Positions 1-11,158 are shown, numbered from the stretch's first letter. The stretch is DNA of 64,000 nt from Petrolisthes cinctipes (GCA_033782935.1 JAWQEG010000497.1:603501-667500); one strand, 5' to 3'. Numbers and translations are program-made. The notes: generated from the sequence alone by a model not told the origin.

Positions 1-66
1 AATATAGGTGGGGAGGGGGTTGGAAATATAGGTAGGGAGAGGGTTGGAAATATAGGTAGGGAGAGA
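1..66. repeat. G-rich minisatellite, ~23-bp unit, about 3 copies
   Basis: Three near-identical units of the form AATATAGGTRGGGAG followed by a G-rich GTTGG end. The array runs off the window start, so its true length is unknown. Confidence 0.85.
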
Positions 67-118
67 GTTGGTTAGGAGGAATCTGTATTCTTCCAACATG
101 AAAAAAATACAGTCTCCT
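66..118. mobile_element. Palindrome subfamily B, right-arm fragment
   Basis: Contains the diagnostic GGAGGAATC core followed by a degenerate B-type outer arm (CTTCCAAC, then CTCCTAAA). The left arm is missing and is replaced by the minisatellite at the window start. Confidence 0.4.
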
Positions 119-2424
119 AAAGAAACCCTTAGTAATAATAATCCTTCCTCGAGTTGTAGTTAAGATGCTGCTTGAATGGTCTCGTGAAAGTCTGGGAAGG
201 CTCATTTGTAAAGTTTGTAAAGTTAATTGTACGTTAAAGTAAATATTCCTGAGATAATTCTGGATTATATTCGTCACGGCGTCAGGGTGTGAGATGGAAT
301 ATTTTCAATGTAGCCTTACCAGGAACATTCTTTGCACTGGAATGGCCTTAAATGTCATAGTGAAGCAAAGATGTTAAGAGATATAACTAACATAGAATCA
401 TGGACATTTTGTACTGGACTTCCCAAAAAAATTCACAGTCAATCAATACTGTATTCCATAATTTACATTCCTTATTTATATTTCTTTATATTTCTTATAT
501 ATATTAACAGATATGACAGGGATAGAATAAACTGCACACGAGATGGACAATAACACCCAAGCACAAATATATCAAAAGATGTAGCTAAGATAGAATCACA
601 TCACCTGGGATGGATAAAAACACACAGATGCAAACAATTCTCTCCAATAAATAGTCAAGCAGGAAAAAAAAAGTGAGACTGAAAGAGAATAAAAAAAAAA
701 AAAACACGGGATGAACAAAAAAACACACAGATGCAACAAATTTTACCCAAACCAATGAACAAAACAACACACAGATGCAACAGTTATACCCAAACTAAGA
801 GTAATGTTGGTTCGGATGATGGGTCGTTTTGTAGACAGGAAACTGAGCGAGAACATTAACAAGGAAAGAGTAGGAGGCAAGGCACGCTTCCTTCCCAACA
901 AGTCTTACTGAGGCAGGCCGTAACTCTCCTAATGCCAGCTGATGGAGCAAGTTAAGTTGGACCAAGTGGGTAGGTAGGTATAGTAAGTTGAGCACAAGGT
1001 GAGGTGGCTGGCTGGGTGAGGCAGAGTTAAATTCAAAGGTGAATGTGGAGTCACTACTCTGGCGTCTTTTACCACCACCACCACCACTGTGGTGTGATGA
1101 TGTTGTTGTTGTTGTTGTTGTGTGTGTGTGTGTGTAATAATTCAGTTGTTTCTAGTCTATTTAATCAACACAGAACAGATTCTCTTCTGCCTTAGGGTCT
1201 CAAGGAAGGCAATCCTACAACGCAGACATCATTCCTACCGCCACCTTGGATGGCTTACGATATGATAATCAAGGTTCCCTATTTACAGTCTACTCCACTG
1301 CCGAGTTCTTCACTCATCGTTGTCAATGTGTGTATCCCACAAAGTGTGAACCGCCAGTTTCAACTCTCTTATCCGAAACACTTGCCAGTATGAGTTTAAG
1401 GGAGGGTGTTGGGGAATGGGAGTGGTGCGGTGGTGTAGGGAAGCAGAGAAAGGGGGGATTGTAGAGGGGGGAGAGTAGAGAAGGATATAATACAAAACTA
1501 ACATATAAACTAACGGTATAAATGCTACTGCAAAACAAATATGACTTTTTTCACCAAGATCATGGTGGAAAGGAGAATCCCTTGTCACTGTGTGTGTTTT
1601 CAGTACTATGCACTCACAACAACAGTCACGTTGGTCAGGTAGTAAGGCAGCAGTTAGCCTCCGCTGTTGTCCATCATTATAAATGTTCAGCATCGGCTAG
1701 TGAAAACCAACACATCGTATAGTTATTATTATTACACGTTCTGCATGATAAAGTAACTAATAGTTACTTTACTTGAATTATAATATCTCGAGTGTGATGT
1801 CTGAACACGTAACATATTACCAGAACATGACACACAACCACACTTGACCATAATTGACTATAGGCTCGCCCCTAAATGTCTGTCATTGTAATATGTTTAT
1901 TAGTCTGTGACGATGATAACTTTTGTCAATAATAATATTTTCCAGATTATTTTAGTGTTATGGATAGTAGTAGTTGTGTATCGACAATTGTCATAGTAGT
2001 GTCTTTACCCTCCGACCAAGGATAATAGAATAGCCAATAGATTGATCATTTCATAGTGAACTTTCACAGCCTCCAGTGTTCACATTACTAGCTTATATGT
2101 TTTAATTACAAATAATTTCTCTGCACTCATTGACTTTCAAACTACTTAAGGTGATATATTCTTACAAGTGACAATGTAAATATAAAATGTAAACTAACGT
2201 CAATGTGTTCACAGTTAGGAGCACACGATATTAGTACTACTATGATTTTCTTACTGAGAGCTGTACATCCATGCCAGACCAGCTGCAAGATGTTATCAAG
2301 CAGTTCCCGGCAGGCTCCACACTATAGTATCCGCCACACACCTACCAAACGTGTGTATTGGAACTGGTTTTGGTAATATTGTTTGGACGGGGAAAAAGAT
2401 ATATAACAATTATATCAACAACTT
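119..2424. other. AT-rich stretch without a recognised gene
   Basis: Nothing recognisable on either strand except short simple repeats: A-rich runs near 660-725, and (CCA)n, (GTT)n and (GT)n at about 1069-1136. The open frames here are short, low-complexity and lack known domains. A small perfect palindrome around AAAGTAACTAATAGTTACTT lies near 1750. Confidence 0.5.
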
Positions 2425-2425
2425 T

Positions 2426-2586
2426 AAAGGGGAGGTTCTCTTGTTGGTAAAATGGAAGGTCACTGATTCCTCCTAACTATACCAGAAAACAGACAGACGC
2501 TCTCAATGGTACTAAGAGAGGATCTGCTTAGTAGGAAACTTAGGAAGAATCAGAGACCTTCCAACTCACCAACAAAAGAACTTTCC
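2426..2586. mobile_element. Palindrome subfamily B, full length
   Basis: Imperfect inverted repeat. The left arm begins AAAGGGGAGGTTCTC and carries ACTGATTCCTCC; the right arm carries the complementary core and ends in CCAACAAAAGAACTTTCC. The arms match with many substitutions, suggesting an old copy. Confidence 0.7.
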
Positions 2587-3100
2587 GTTAATAGAAGTGT
2601 ATATTTAATGAGTTCAGATAATTTATGATCACCCTGTACATGTATAATAAATTACATATAACAAGAATACATTACTCTCATGGGTTTAGTGTAGAGAATT
2701 ACCAACACAACAACACCAATCTCTTACTGGTGTTGTCATACACAAACTTCACAAGACTAATAACAACACTAAGAAAACAGGTCATTTGAGTTCATAGAGG
2801 GTCACCATATATAGAGGGTCCTTTCCTGATGACATGAAAACGTGTATATAACTCTTGGACGTTTTCAGGGCAACAAACGGACCATAAGTTGAAAATCACG
2901 AAAAGCAGAGACAAAAATGCTGTGTTAAAGCGTAATAATAATGATAATAATATATTAATACGTTTGTACCAAGCTTAAGTTTTGTTTAGTAGGCTAGCAT
3001 TAGTTTTATTTAATATGGGTTATGAAGTCATTATTGGTCATCCCTTGCTGTGATATTCTTGTCAATGATCACTGGTAAAGACGGTGTGTGTGAATATGTA

Positions 3101-3330
3101 CAGTTGTGGTCAATAATAATAATTCACATTGGGGTGACTCATGTAAAAGTTTTATAGTTTCCCTCAGTTTGTTGGCTGGGAAACTTTACAATAAATATTC
3201 TAAGTCCAATCTTCTAATTTACTACAAGCAGCTACTCACTTACTAATCATAACAATAACATCATTATGAGAACGTGAAAACATTAAACAGCAACTTGCTC
3301 GAGTTACCCACATTAACCGTGACTGAACGT
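3101..3330. repeat. Dispersed repeat N, copy 1 (pair with 34386-34620)
   Basis: Starts CAGTTGTGGTCAATAATAAT directly after TA and shares about 220 bp of alignable sequence with 34386-34620, including AACTACAAGCAGCTACT-like and AACAATAACATCAT blocks. The TA-CAGT start resembles Tc1-type ends. No coding sequence is seen. Confidence 0.6.
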
Positions 3331-3342
3331 GGTTGGTTTAGA

Positions 3343-3372
3343 ATGCCTCGTGTGTGTGTGTGTGTGTGTGTG
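3343..3372. repeat. (GT)n microsatellite
   Basis: Short GT dinucleotide run. Similar runs recur at about 3826-3842 and 3880-3900. Confidence 0.85.
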
Positions 3373-3435
3373 TCCTGCTGTAACGGTGATGAGAAATTAA
3401 TTTGTTTGGTCTGTAATTGGTCAAACAGAAGCTAC

Positions 3436-3632
3436 GAGAAAAGAAAAATTAGAGTAAGAGTAAAAGTAAGAATTAGAGAAAATGTAACCGTTAAAATCAG
3501 AGAGAGTAAAAATTAAAGAAAGCAATAAAAGTAAGAACTAGAGAAAGTGTAAAAAGGTAAGTATCAGAGAAAGTATAAAAGCAAGAATTATAGAAAGAAT
3601 AAAAGTAAAAAATAGTGACAGTGTATATAAAA
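3436..3632. repeat. Purine-rich minisatellite, ~21-36 bp degenerate unit
   Basis: Repeated blocks of the form AGTAAGAATTAGAGAAAGTG and variants on the plus strand, almost pure purine plus T. It is the source of the repetitive short frames on both strands here. Confidence 0.7.
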
Positions 3633-3958
3633 GTAAGAGGTATGAGTGTGTGTTATCCCTTTTTCTGTGTAGGGTTATAGCAGCGCCTCTGTTGTCACTT
3701 TCATTGTTTATACACTGTGTAATTTGTATTTTATGGGATCGTAAAACTTTGTAATGGGAGGCGACGTGAGATGGAGAAGGAGGGTCGTAATGATGTCTAA
3801 TATTACCAGTTCTTGTACCCACCTTATGTGTGTGTGTGTGTGTTTTAGTGGATTAGTGTGGCAGTGGAAAAGGTTTTGTTTGTGTGTGTGTGTGTGTGTA
3901 TGTAAAGTATTAATATATTGCTTCAGTAATAAAGGGATTTTGATATAAATTGTGCATT

Positions 3959-4116
3959 AAGGGGAGAAACTCTTTTCAGTAAACTGGAGGGCTACTGATT
4001 CCTCCAAACAACGCCAATCAACCAATGTTCTCAGTGTTACTAATAAGGAATCGGTTTCGTGACATGGTTTGTAGGATTTAGTAGTCCTTTATTTTACCGT
4101 CAAGAGTTTCTCCCTT
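3959..4116. mobile_element. Palindrome subfamily B, full length
   Basis: Outer arms AAGGGGAGAAACTCTT and AAGAGTTTCTCCCTT are near-perfect inverted repeats. The inner core is GATTCCTCCAAAC on the left and a degenerate TGTAGGATTTAG on the right. The loop holds the B-type CAGTGTTACTAATA sequence. Confidence 0.8.
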
Positions 4117-4281
4117 TTATATCATTCCCTAATTTCAAACATAACTATAATACACAAAGCCTTTGCTATTACATTAATCTAATATTAAGTACAATTTATC
4201 TTTTTTTAATTTATACCTACAGACATCTAAATTGTCTTCTTCATTCGTAAAGTTCAACACGTTCTCTATTTGTTTGTTGCT

Positions 4282-4434
4282 TTATACCCTTTTGGTACAT
4301 TAGAGCGCCTTGATTCCTTCAAAGAATGCCCAGAAACAGGACCATAACAACAAAAATAATGGTGGCCTGTTGCTTAGAATAGTTTGGATGAATCAGTTGC
4401 TCCAGAATTACCAACACTGTAATACCTCCTATAA
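4282..4434. mobile_element. Palindrome subfamily A, full length
   Basis: Reads in the minus orientation of the A consensus: TTTTGGTACATTAGAGCGCC, then a GATTCCTTCAAAG core, an AATAATGGTGGCCTGTTGCTT loop side and a TTTGGATGAATCAGTTGCTCC right arm. Confidence 0.8.
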
Positions 4435-4639
4435 TGCTCACCCTGTACAGTACGCCAGATGAGTGTTGATCCTCACCATCAACTTAACGCTAATGTTTCA
4501 TGCTGAATACAAGTTGGCAAGAGTCCTCCATGACGCTGAAATCCTACAGGTGGTTATTAGGATTTATGGATACAGGCAGATGTTGATTGGGCCTCACTTC
4601 AAGTCTCCATGTTCTATGTTATTGATTTTACATCACTCT

Positions 4640-4910
4640 TTCCTTTTCACTGTTCTCCTCCTCCTCCTCCTTTCCATTCTCCTTTCTTTCTATCTTGTTA
4701 CCATTCTTCTTATCCTTATCCTATGTTTTTCCTTCACATTTGTTGCTTTTATATTACTCCTTCTTTGATTTTTCTCCTCCTCTTTTCATTCCCCTCCTTT
4801 CCTTTCTTCCTTATTTCCATTCTTCTTCTCCCCATTACTCTTCCTCTCATTCCTCTTCTTTCCTCTCTGCTTTCTCTCTTCCCTACTACCTTCTCTATCT
4901 TTATTAGTGG
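4640..4910. repeat. Pyrimidine-rich tract
   Basis: About 270 bp of nearly uninterrupted C/T on the plus strand with (CTC)n blocks. The overlapping frames rich in Phe, Ser, Leu and Pro are artefacts of this composition. Confidence 0.85.
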
Positions 4911-4979
4911 TGTGTGATCATAGTTAGAGTCACATTGTATATAAGTTGTTACGAACCAAACACTCTCATAATCCATAAC

Positions 4980-5138
4980 ATTAAGGGGAAGAATAGTGTT
5001 GTTTGTAAATTGGGAGCATATGAATCCTTCAAACTATTCCAAGCAACAGGATACCATTATATTTATTCATTGGTCCTGTTTCCTGGCACACTTTGGAGGA
5101 ATCAAGTTGCTCTAATGTACCAAACGTATACTATCCAC
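4980..5138. mobile_element. Palindrome subfamily A, full length
   Basis: A-type in plus orientation: AAGGGGAAGAATAGTGTTG start, TATTCCAAGCAACAGG, loop with CCATTATATTTATTCATTGG, then TTTGGAGGAATCAAG and a CTAATGTACCAAACG right arm. Confidence 0.8.
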
Positions 5139-5282
5139 ATATAAACAGGCACTTTACAACAAATCAACAGAATCGTTCAGAGATTGCAAACCTCCTCTAA
5201 GGCTGAGTATTGTATTATCCACCACATAATAATGTTGTACAAGTCTTGCAGTAAAACCACACATTATAAACCACACATATAA

Positions 5283-5550
5283 AGTTTTATTTAACCCGCT
5301 AATTAACAAACACACAAACCGACGAACAAATTACAAAGTCTTTTTAGTGAAAGTAATAGGAGAATAATGAATGAATAACGTTTTGATTCACCCTGCTAAC
5401 AAACAAACAAAACGAACCAATCCCATAACACTTTTAGCGAAAGTAATTAGAGAATAATCCATGAATGACGTTTTATTTCACCCCGCTAACAAACAAACCA
5501 ACAAACCAATCACATAACCTTCTTAGCTGAGGTAATAAGAGAATAATCCG
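5283..5550. repeat. Tandem repeat, ~90-bp unit, about 2.7 copies
   Basis: Units contain CCCGCTAA-C-AACAAAC, an AGTGAAAGTAATAGGAGAATAA-like block and AATGA-ACGTTTTATTTCACC. Copies differ by scattered substitutions and small indels. Confidence 0.75.
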
Positions 5551-5678
5551 GCTGAGTCTCCCCCATAGCATTGAAAGCTTAGGGATGATCTGGGAACAAT
5601 TATCAGAAACACCTACAGGATATCTCTGGTCAACAGTGGACCTCCTTTCATATTAGGCTAGTGACGCTAAGGCAAGTA

Positions 5679-5853
5679 CAGTTAGCCACAAGATTTCTTA
5701 CACCATCTATATGGAAAGAGAAGTTATTATTGTGGAAGTATTGCAATGAATGGTCTACCAAGTGACTCAGTGATTACCAAAACAACAAACCTAATAATAA
5801 TGTTGTATTGCATTTACAACAACAGTGTGTGTACCAATTCTTGTGGCCAATAG
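5679..5853. mobile_element. MITE family D (TA-flanked), copy 1
   Basis: Non-coding element bounded by TA. Ends TTAGCCACAAGA and TTCTTGTGGCCAA are inverted. It aligns in reverse orientation to 31318-31528 and 35084-35295, sharing an internal block that includes CACTTGGTAGACCATTCAT. The TA duplication and CA/TG-type ends fit a non-autonomous Tc1/mariner derivative; the parent is unknown. Confidence 0.7.
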
Positions 5854-5907
5854 TACACTGGGGGTCAATAATTCTGTTCTAATCCAAGGCACAGTATGAA
5901 TCTCTTA

Positions 5908-6059
5908 AAGGACACTGTGATGAAGTAAGAAAATTGGAGAAAAATTAATCTTTCAAATATTGCCACGAAACACCACCTATTTGGCAGGAGTTTGTTTCGT
6001 GGCATAGTCAGGAGGAATCAGAAGCCTCCAATTTTCATACACGATCACAGGGTCCTTAA
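5908..6059. mobile_element. Palindrome subfamily C, full length
   Basis: Left arm AAGGACACTGTGATGAAGTA, core TATTGCCACGAAACACCACC, right arm AGTCAGGAGGAATCAGAAGC and outer end GATCACAGGGTCCTTAA. The outer ends are inverted repeats of each other. Confidence 0.8.
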
Positions 6060-6590
6060 CCTCTTCTTCTACCACCACCACCAGTATCATAGTCCACCCA
6101 ATCATACCGCCCCCTCCTTTCTCTCCCCACCACCCTGTCACCACCACCAACAAAAAGACAGGGTAAAATTACATTAAATTCCTTTTTTAACCTCTTGATA
6201 AATGACCTTCATATTTCAGCTTTTATATCATTTTTTTTTTACTGGTTTCCCCGTGTTGATATATGGTACCCCTTAACCCACCCCCACCCCCTCCTGTCCC
6301 TACTCCCCTACTCCATCCTCTCCCCTTCATCTCTTTCACCGCCACCCCACCCCCTCCTCTTCCTTGTCCACCTTCCCCTTCATTTCTTTCACCTCTACCC
6401 CCACCCTCCCAACCTCCTTATCCTTCATATCCATCCCCCCCCCCCAACATCCTACCCTATCCATCCATCCAACCTCCCCATCACACCCTTCTATCTCCAC
6501 CCTCCACTCCCTGTCCTTTCCATCCCCCCCTTCCAATCACACCCCCCTCCCCCCCCCTCCTCAGTGTCCCTCTTGGTGACCCGCCGTGAA
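6060..6590. repeat. Pyrimidine/C-rich low-complexity tract
   Basis: About 500 bp dominated by C and T with C-runs up to about 10. Overlapping frames in all three plus frames are proline/serine-rich shadows of the composition. No motif argues for a real protein. Confidence 0.8.
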
Positions 6591-6649
6591 GGTAAACCAC
6601 ACCGAGGTAACCCAAACTATATTTAGTATTAATTAATGAAGGATGAGAA

Positions 6650-6735
6650 CCCTAGCCAAGACCAGACCAGACCAACTAGACTAGACCAGACCAGACCAGA
6701 CCCCACACCAGACCAGACCAGACCACACCACGCCA
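6650..6735. repeat. GACCAGACCA short tandem repeat
   Basis: Degenerate 5-bp repeat (GACCA/CCAGA) across about 80 bp. Confidence 0.85.
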
Positions 6736-6804
6736 GACTCACTCTCTCTGCATTATACCCAAAGGAAGGGATTTTATTAAGTAGAGAGAGAGAAAAAAAG
6801 TTGT

Positions 6805-7015
6805 ATAAAAGGGTGGATGGGTTTTATAATGGGTGGATGGGTTTTACAAAGGGTGGATGGGTTTTACAAAGGGTGGATGGATTTTACAAAGGGTGTGTGT
6901 TTTATAAAGGGTGATTGGATTTTATAAAGGGTGATTGGGTTTTATAAAGGGTGATTGGATTTATAAAGGGGGGATGGGTTTCATAAAGGGTGGATGGGTT
7001 TCATAAAGGGAGGAA
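6805..7015. repeat. Minisatellite, ~20-bp unit, about 10 copies
   Basis: Tandem units of the form GGGTGGATGGGTTTTACAAA, with variants where TGGATGG becomes TGATTGG and TTACAAA becomes TTATAAA or TCATAAA. The later copies form subgroups, indicating stepwise expansion. Confidence 0.9.
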
Positions 7016-7092
7016 GGGAGGTGGTGAGGACAATGAGTGACTTTGTATTATCATTAACTCTTCAATAATTTACCCATAAGAAGTTCACCTCA

Positions 7093-7240
7093 CCTTGGTA
7101 CACATTACAGCCCCTTGATTCCTCCAAAGTATGCCAGGAAACAAGACCAGATGAACAAAGCTAATGGTGGCCTGTTTGTTGCTGTGAATAGTTTGGAGGA
7201 ATCAGTTGCTCCAGATTTACCAACGCTGTACCATCCCCTT
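7093..7240. mobile_element. Palindrome subfamily A, full length
   Basis: Minus orientation: CTTGGTACACATTACAGCC, CTTGATTCCTCCAAAGTATG, AATGGTGGCCTGTTTGTTGC, TTTGGAGGAATCAGTTGC, ending CTGTACCATCCCCTTAA. The core is one of the best preserved of the A copies. Confidence 0.85.
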
Positions 7241-7295
7241 AATGGAACTGGCTGGAGGAGTGAAGTCAGAGGATTTACATCAGGTACACACCATT

Positions 7296-7390
7296 TTGAT
7301 TGATTTATTGATATTAGGCGCCGCAACAGCGAGGTCATATGGCGCCCGAGAAAGAAAGTGATTGAGAGGTGGGACAGTAAGCACAAAAGG
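7296..7390 (+). mobile_element. SINE 3' module (GATT tail plus conserved body)
   Basis: Begins with a GATT-type run (TTGATTGATTTATTGATA), followed by GGCGCCGCAACAGCGAGGTC and a GAGAGGTGGGACAGTAAGCA block. The same module occurs in reverse at 22795-22925, and related blocks occur near 45803 and 23800. It resembles the conserved tail region of tRNA-derived decapod SINEs; no promoter head is visible here. Confidence 0.5.
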
Positions 7391-7554
7391 CAACAGATAA
7401 AAAAATGTGACAGTTGTTGAATTACAATTCCCATTTATCATGTAGACACAACACACATTGGAGATTATTTTCATTACCCAATCATCAAACAGATAATATT
7501 GATAGAAAGTCTCAATATTACAGGAATTCCAATAGTGTTACAATACTACTTTTA

Positions 7555-7750
7555 TCATGGTGATACAAAAGATACAAAGATACAAATTGAAACGCAGAAT
7601 AAAAAAAGAGAAATTGAAAAGCAGAACAAAGGATTCAAATATACAAACTGAATCACAGAAATAATGATACAAAAGATACAAATTGAATCACAGAACCAAA
7701 AATACAAAATATACAAATTCAATCACAGATCCAAAGATTCAAAAGGTTAA
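7555..7750. repeat. Degenerate tandem repeat, A-rich, ~40-bp unit
   Basis: Repeats of GATACAAA, TTGAATCACAGAA and variants over about 190 bp, ending just before the mariner-type element. Confidence 0.65.
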
Positions 7751-7758
7751 TTAATATA

Positions 7759-8423
7759 CAGGGTGTATCGCGAGGTATTACGTTAACTTAAACCAGATAT
7801 ACAGAAGCTGATAAAGAGTCTTTTTTGGTCTATAAAATATGCTGTGTGCCATCTCTGTACAGAATACTGAATATTAATGAAAAAGGTAATGTTTATGTCT
7901 GCCTTTGTTGACATTGCGAGGCGGAGGGCTGGGAGTTTCGAAGGGGACGGGGAGACGAGTTTTATTACATCATATTGCATTCTACATTAAATTATTATAT
8001 CCTGTCAGTACAAACGAATCTTTAAGAGGAACGTACATAGTCTATTATTGATTCTTTAACAACAAGTCATACATTCCTGCAATTATTTTGTGCAAATCGA
8101 CGGTATACTGTATTACCAATAAACTGGGTAGGCTAGAGACAGAGTGGAGAGGCGGGTGGGCAGTTGCCAGTTTGTCCCTGCGAACGTTTGTATTTTTCCA
8201 ATATTACGGTATTGCTAGCATTATCAGAGCACCCACAACTCACTCAGCGTGCGTAAAATCATCATCCTAATGCGTGAAAAGCATCAGTTTGAATCAGGAT
8301 CAATTAATAATTTCGTATGATTATTTATCAATACTTCTGGTGAACGTCAGCAAACACCCTGGCCTTGAACTTGAAATACTCACCAACGTTGCCGCCACAC
8401 TCTGTTCATGAAGAAATAATTAC
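7759..8423. repeat. Left terminal inverted repeat of mariner-type element
   Basis: Aligns along its length with the reverse complement of 10139-10809. A small indel lies near 8395-8405 (extra CTATAAACGG-like segment in the right arm), and the arms differ near 7920-7960. Confidence 0.9.
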
Positions 8424-8673
8424 TGTATTTTATGACATACTGGAATGGCGAGAGATCCATTCGTATACAGTATTGTAGAGATATTTCGCACTACTTATCA
8501 CCTTGTGGCATTCTAGCAATTTTTGAGAACCAAACTTGTGAAATAAACGATATACTCTTGGCACCTGTTTACACAGTGGTATTTGAGCGGGAAAGTTTGT
8601 ACTTGGTAGGCAAGCCAGGCCGTGGTGACGGACACTGCACAGTGCACACATCCGTTCTCTTACTTCATTTACT

Positions 8674-9734
8674 TTGTCAAGCATACCACGCACGTTCACC
8701 AATGAAGAGTATACAGACATCATCTACTGCTACGGATTTTCTGATGGAAATGCAGCAGCCGCAGTTAGGGAATACATGAGGAGATATCCACAAAGGAGGT
8801 GCCCACATCCTCGAGTGTTTTATAGTGTATACCAACATCTTCGCAACATAGGCAGTTTCCCAGGGAGTAATTTGAATGTAGATCGCATAGACAGAGAAGA
8901 TAAGGAAAGACGAATAATGCAAGCCATGTCAAATAGCCCGGACATAAGTACAAGACGATTTTCTTCACGTCTTCGTGTGTCACACTCAACAGTCTGAAGA
9001 ACATTTAAATGGCAAGGTTTGAAACCATACCACCTAAAAGACGTCCAAGAACTAAAGCCTGGAGATTTTGATAGGCGCCTTGCATACAGTACCTGGATAG
9101 AAAATAATCCCCAGATTGTGAAGCACATCATGTTTACAGATGAAGCCATATTTACCCAATCCGGTTTGCGAAATACACACAACGAACACTGGTGGTCAAC
9201 AGAAAATCCCCACAAAACAGCAGAAACAAACTTTCAACATCCCTTTTCCCTTAATATCTGGTGTGGTATTATAGACGAACATCTAATTGGACACTACTTC
9301 ATTCAAGACAGACTGACTGGGGATGCCTATGCAAGTTTCCTGATGAATGACCTTCCTGCACTACTTGAAGATGTTCCTCTCGCTCAACGAAGAAGAATGA
9401 TATTCCAACATGACGGTGCACCTCCACATTACAGTTGACAGGCCCATTTCTTGGCAGATCCTGATTTAGACCCATCTCTTTTAGTCCATAGCCTATACTG
9501 TATCTGTCCAGTCTATTTTCAATGTGTTTAACGTTTTTACTTACAACTTCTCTTGGCAGGTTAGGGAACACCTGGATCAGTCCAGGTCGAGGAGGACCCC
9601 ACCCATGGCCTGCTAGATCACCTGACCTGACTCCGCTGGATTATTATCTCTGGGGCCATATTAAGACACTTGTTTACAAGAGGAAGAGCAACAGCAAGGA
9701 AGATCTTCTTGCAAGATTAATGGAAGCAGAATAA
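8674..9734 (+). pseudogene. Tc1/mariner-superfamily transposase with DUF4817-like N-terminus, broken
   Basis: Would cut and paste the surrounding element. Frame 1 (8674-8997) encodes an N-terminal helix-turn-helix region beginning FTNEEYTDIIYCYGF and containing AVREYMRRYPQRR, typical of the DUF4817 domain seen in many arthropod transposases. It begins at TTG, not ATG. An in-frame TGA at 8995-8997 interrupts it where related proteins have Trp. The catalytic part (9004-9438) holds FTDEAIFTQSG (first Asp) and FQHDGAPPHYS (second Asp). After a stop at 9436-9438 and ~125 bp of unrelated sequence, a shifted frame resumes with WPARSPDLTPLDYYLWG (third catalytic residue Asp, so DDD-type as in mariner, not DDE). 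The gap ends in a pyrimidine-rich TTGGCAG like a 3' splice site, but no GT start gives an open join, so I read it as an insertion. At least three lesions: dead copy. Confidence 0.88.
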
Positions 9735-10138
9735 GTGATAAAAACAACCCGGCAGTTTTAAAGAAGACCACCTAATCAGTGTTAAAACGTGCAAGATTGT
9801 GTGTTGAAAGTGGTGGTGGGAACTTTGAGCACTTAATGTAGGCCTCATGAAAGAAAAAGAAACGACAACCAAAGGGCACAGAAAGGATGGAGCATTAAAT
9901 ATTAATTTTGTGCAAGGAATTGTAAAAAATAAATTGTACTGTCGCGGCTCATACAGTAATTCTTTGCCAGACTTATTTATACACCCTGGGTTGTGAAAGA
10001 GCAAGATACAGTACTTTTTGTTTCAAAGTTATTATTGACTTCATAATTTACTATTGTAAGGGCTAAACTGTGAATGCAAAGCAATGAAAAGGTTAAAACA
10101 ACTTTCATTGTCCTAATGTTAAACCAATTCCAACCTTT

Positions 10139-10809
10139 ATTATTATTTCTTCATGAATCGAGAGTGGCTATAAACGGCCTTGGCGGCAACGTTGGTGAGT
10201 ATTTCAAGTTCAAGGCCAGGGTGTTGGCTGACGTTCACCAGAAGAAGTATTGATAAATAATCATACGAAATTATTAATTGATCCTGATTCAAACTGATGC
10301 TTTTCACGCATTAGGATGATGATTTTACGCACGCCGAGTGAGTTGTGGGTGCTCTGATAATGCTAGCAATACCGTAATATTGGAAAAATACAAACGTTCG
10401 CAGGAACAAACTGGCAACTGCCCACCCGCCTCTCCCCTCTGTCTCTAGCCTACCCAGTTTATTGGTAATACAGTACAGTATACCGTCGATTTGGACAAAA
10501 TAATTGCAGGAATGTATGACTTGATGTTAAAGAATCAATAATAGACTATGTACGTTCCTCTTAAAGACTCGTTTGTACTGACAGGATGTAATAATTTAAT
10601 GTAGAATGCAATATGTATTCTATGGACCCTGCTCCTAGCCCTCCGCCTCGCAATGTCAACAAAGGCAGAAGTAAACATTACCTTTTTTCATTAATATTCA
10701 GTATTCTGTACAGAGATGGCACACAGCATATTTTATAGACCAAAAAAGACTCTTTATCAGCTTCTGTATATCTGGTTTAAGTTAACGTAATACCTCGCAA
10801 TACACCCTG
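10139..10809. repeat. Right terminal inverted repeat of mariner-type element
   Basis: Reverse complement of the left arm. The outermost bases CACCCTG abut TA at 10810-10811. Confidence 0.9.
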
Positions 10810-10955
10810 TATATAACCTGAAACGCAAAACAAGAGATACAAAGTGAATTCTTCTTCTAGCTAGTACAGTATGTATCAATTGTATCCGTTCATGAAAAGT
10901 TACCATAACGTTAGAGTAAGAGCAGTGAAGAAGTATCAGTCCTATTTCACAAACT

Positions 10956-11110
10956 TAAGGACCCTGTGATTGTGTATGAGAATTGTATGCTTCTGATTCC
11001 TCCTGAGTATGTCACGAAACAAGCCACTTCCATAAATGTGGTGTTTCTTGGCAATATTTGGAGGACTCATTTACCTTCAATTATCTGACTACATCACAGG
11101 GTCCCTTATC
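10956..11110. mobile_element. Palindrome subfamily C, full length
   Basis: Minus orientation: AAGGACCCTGTGATTGTG, CTGATTCCTCCTGAGTATG, GTCACGAAACAAGCC, AATATTTGGAGGACTC, and outer end ACATCACAGGGTCCCTT. Outer ends are clear inverted repeats. Confidence 0.82.
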
Positions 11111-11158
11111 GGAATACTAATGTAAATGTGGCCATGAAGAATATAGGTGAAACTAATG

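Larger units (their letters stand above)
7759..10809 (+). mobile_element. Mariner-type DNA transposon with long terminal inverted repeats, inactive
   Basis: Both ends are CAGGGTGTATYGCGAGG (inverted), flanked by TA at 7757-7758 and 10810-10811, the target duplication used by the Tc1/mariner superfamily. The inverted repeats extend inward about 665 bp on the left and 671 bp on the right with high similarity, far longer than the ~30 bp of ordinary mariners. The interior carries one broken transposase on the plus strand (8674-9734). The element is complete end to end, but the transposase lesions make it unable to move itself. Confidence 0.92.

Noticed and set aside
1246..1722. Frames of 66-127 residues on both strands
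   Set aside because: No recognisable domain, no splice context, mutually overlapping. Kept as unassigned sequence.
9435..9559. Annotating this as a spliceosomal intron of the transposase
   Set aside because: Joining at the available GT and AG creates a stop and does not restore the frame.
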